NCBI GenBank assembly: GCA_014379795.1
Contig: JACMLC010000175.1
Location: forward strand, 1 to 7,928
Reading direction: 5' to 3'
Source: Pyrinomonadaceae bacterium
GTDB taxonomy: Bacteria > Acidobacteriota > Blastocatellia > Pyrinomonadales > Pyrinomonadaceae
Length of the DNA stretch: 7,928 nucleotides
Positions 6,159 to 7,928 of the stretch are shown piece by piece. Under the pieces are notes generated by a model that searched no databases, was not told where the DNA came from, and saw only the letters and a program-made list of their open reading frames with translations. Made by a program: the position numbers and the translations under genes. The number at the start of each line of letters is the position of its first letter. Positions within the stretch are counted from its first letter, which is position 1.

Positions 6159-7928
6159 GGCATGTGCTTTATCGGATACGGTTGATGAATCGCCGAAAAC
6201 CGTAAAACGAAACGCCTGCGTGATCGAAAATTCATTTGCCGCACCCGCATCGGTAATGTACCAGCGCCCGTAAAAAGTTTGCCCGATCAAAGCCGGATTG
6301 TTTGGAATCGGCAAGCTGACCGAACCGAAACCGTTTCCATTTCCGATGCCAGAGAGATTGACCGAAACGCGTGCAAACGATCCGTTCGCAGGAATTGACG
6401 AGCCGACGCCGGGATCATTTGAATCAATCACCAAAACTGCTTGGGCGCTGCCCAAAGCACGCGACACGGCAACGGTAAAACTCGGATTTCCGGCAACTGG
6501 CGGTTCGATTGCCGTGACTTGCGGAATGATACCGCCCGAACCGGCGCGCCCTGTTCCAGTTATTTCGGGAACGCGATTTGATTCGGTGTAAAGCTGCGGG
6601 CGATCAAACGGCGGCAGTTCATCTCTGACGCGGAGGTCAGTCAGCGGGCGTTTTAAAAAGGCGACGAGGTCTGCTTTCTGCTCACTGGTTAGATTAAGCG
6701 GGCGAATCAGATTGTTCACGTTCGGCGCGTCAAAATCTCCGCCGCGATTGTAAAATTCGACGACTTCTTCAAGCGTCGCAAACCGCCCGTTATGCATGTA
6801 AGGCGCGCGCAACTCTACATTTCTGAGAGTCGGAGTTTTGAATCTACCGTTATCATTAGCGTTTCCGGTGATGGCTCCGCGCCCTGTATCTTCCGTTCGA
6901 GGTCGGACGCCGATGTTATGAAAGCTTTGATCTGAAAGGAGCGGGCCGCCGTGACAAAAGCTGCAATTATTCTGGACGTAAATCTCGCGCCCTCTGTCTT
7001 CCTGAGCCGTGAGCAGTTCAATCGCTGAAGCAAATCTGTCGAGAGGAGCACGGTCGGAAAACAACGTTCGTTCGTGCGTGGCGATTGCCATGGCAATCCG
7101 CGCAGGGGTTACTTCGGGCGATCCGAAAGCATCCTCAAACAACTCCGGATAAGTCCGCCCGTTAATCCATTCTGCGAGCGACGGCGGAATGTTGCTGGCG
7201 AGCGCGAGCGGTTTCGCAGCGGCAATTTGATTTGCCACCTGCGTCCAGTTTCGCCCGCCGTGTCCCATTTCGGAAGAGGAAACCGGAGGACCTAAAATCT
7301 GGCTTTCGAGCGACGCCGATTCCGTCAGCAGAACCGCGTTCGTCAGCGGGTCACGAAAAATATTTGACGCGCGACCATCCCAGAACGAGCCGTTAAAAGT
7401 TAAACCCGCATTTAAGTATGTGGGAGCTTTTCTCGACGTGACCTGTTCGTTAAATCCGAAACTGTTTGACAGCGAATAAGTGCCGTCCAGATTGTTGAGC
7501 GGAACTCCGGGCGAGCCGAAAACATCGTCGGGCGTATTAAAAATGTTATCAAAGCCCGGATTCCTAGAGCGCGCGTTGTTGACGATGGTTCGCGGATCGG
7601 AACCGCCTTCACCCGGTCTGTGACAGGTTCCGCAGGAAACCGTCAGAGTCGAAGAAAGCTGTTCGTCCCAGAAAAGAGCTTTGCCGAGAGAGGCTTTGGC
7701 TGCCGTAACAGGGTTTCCGATTGGCGCAGGCGGCGGAGATAAAGGAGAAAAAATTTGGTTATTAAAGCTTCCAACGGCACGCAAGCCCTGATCGGAGTTG
7801 CTTAAACTGCTGTTCGAGCCGCTGTTTTCAGCCCGCACCCAGTAAAAATAATTTTGATTGGCTTGAGCCGTCGTGTCGAAAAAATAATTTGCGGCGGTCG
7901 TTCCGACTTCCGTTGCGGATGACGGGTC
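5367..7928 (-). CDS. Secreted multidomain di-heme cytochrome c peroxidase (MauG/CcpA family) with VCBS-type repeats, 5' end outside window
   Basis: The frame is open to the window edge, so 853 residues are seen and the start and signal peptide are missing; a GTG at 7838 is internal, not the likely start. Numbering from the edge, residues 1-50 are the end of a fibronectin-III-like module (NQNYFYWVRAENSGSNSSLS). Residues 71-430 are a bacterial di-heme peroxidase: haem sites SCGTCH (Cys99, Cys102, His103) and CSFCH (Cys322, Cys325, His326), the motif FWDGRAS, the likely catalytic Glu220 in EMG, HERTLFSDRAPLDRFA, and FKTPTLRNVELRAPYMHNGRF. Family members reduce H2O2 or oxidise a protein or small substrate; covalent haem requires export. 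Residues 465-580 are a beta-rich domain, and 591-853 are six FG-GAP/VCBS-like repeats. The protein is therefore likely on the cell surface or released. The next gene lies 55 bases downstream in the same direction. Confidence 0.92.
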   Translation of the reverse strand, partial: DPSSATEVGTTAANYFFDTTAQANQNYFYWVRAENSGSNSSLSNSDQGLRAVGSFNNQIFSPLSPPPAPIGNPVTAAKASLGKALFWDEQLSSTLTVSCGTCHRPGEGGSDPRTIVNNARSRNPGFDNIFNTPDDVFGSPGVPLNNLDGTYSLSNSFGFNEQVTSRKAPTYLNAGLTFNGSFWDGRASNIFRDPLTNAVLLTESASLESQILGPPVSSSEMGHGGRNWTQVANQIAAAKPLALASNIPPSLAEWINGRTYPELFEDAFGSPEVTPARIAMAIATHERTLFSDRAPLDRFASAIELLTAQEDRGREIYVQNNCSFCHGGPLLSDQSFHNIGVRPRTEDTGRGAITGNANDNGRFKTPTLRNVELRAPYMHNGRFATLEEVVEFYNRGGDFDAPNVNNLIRPLNLTSEQKADLVAFLKRPLTDLRVRDELPPFDRPQLYTESNRVPEITGTGRAGSGGIIPQVTAIEPPVAGNPSFTVAVSRALGSAQAVLVIDSNDPGVGSSIPANGSFARVSVNLSGIGNGNGFGSVSLPIPNNPALIGQTFYGRWYITDAGAANEFSITQAFRFTVFGDSSTVSDKAHADFDGDGKTDVSVYRDGTWYLLQSRDGFKAVAWGTAGDLLAPVDYDGDAKTDVAVYRNGTWYLLRSQAGFTSITFGAAEDVPVPADYDGDGKSELAVFRPSNGTWYFYNLANNQTSATAFGTTGDRPVAADYDGDGKADVAVFRPSQGTWYLNRSTSGFTAIQFGASGDAAVPADYDGDAKADVAVFRPANSTWYLQQSTNGFSAMAFGLATDLPVPADYDGDGKADVSVFRDGTWYLNRSTAGFTGVTFGTSTDTPVPHAFIQ

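Noticed and set aside
7836..7838. GTG at 7838 as the start of the peroxidase gene
   Set aside because: The frame stays open for 30 more codons to the edge and those residues continue an FN3-like motif; no signal peptide follows the GTG although c-type haem attachment needs export.

Overview
The window reads as an ordinary chromosomal segment of a Gram-negative-type bacterium, most likely an acidobacterium of the Blastocatellia/Pyrinomonadaceae kind. That placement is an inference. It rests on the style of the secreted proteins: TPR proteins ending in a TonB-type C-terminal domain, and a large secreted protein whose C-terminus is a run of 'DYDGDGKADVAVFRP…GTWYL' repeats ending in '…D.PVP.AF..', a tail I associate with that group. 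I see no rRNA, tRNA, CRISPR array, transposase, integrase or phage gene.

Layout, plus strand (1-4694): the 3' part of secA (5' end outside the window), followed at short spacing by two tandem paralogous exported TPR/TonB-C proteins, a 402-residue protein of unknown function with helical repeats, and a small GlsB/YeaQ-type membrane protein. Gaps are 35, 7, 26 and 36 bases, so co-transcription is plausible. However, a perfect 12-bp inverted repeat overlaps the secA stop codon, and a TATACT/palindrome motif precedes the small membrane protein gene, so there may be internal control points.

Layout, minus strand (4784-7928): a DUF2227-type membrane protein with conserved His/Asp motifs, and upstream of it a large secreted multidomain di-heme cytochrome c peroxidase (MauG/CcpA family). 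The peroxidase gene runs off the right edge, so its true N-terminus and signal peptide are not visible. It carries the end of a fibronectin-III-like module, the peroxidase domain with two CxxCH haem sites, a beta-rich linker domain, and six FG-GAP/VCBS-like repeats with calcium-loop motifs.

The two convergent gene sets meet at about 4695-4785. The whole intergenic space there is filled by a long imperfect hairpin whose arms are each built from four copies of a 7-base unit (GTGATRA). This, together with the inverted repeat at the secA stop and the tandem TPR/TonB-C pair, is the most unusual structure I see. I found no convincing case for a completely new biological system; the best candidates for novelty are the 7-mer hairpin family and the unknown 402-residue protein.
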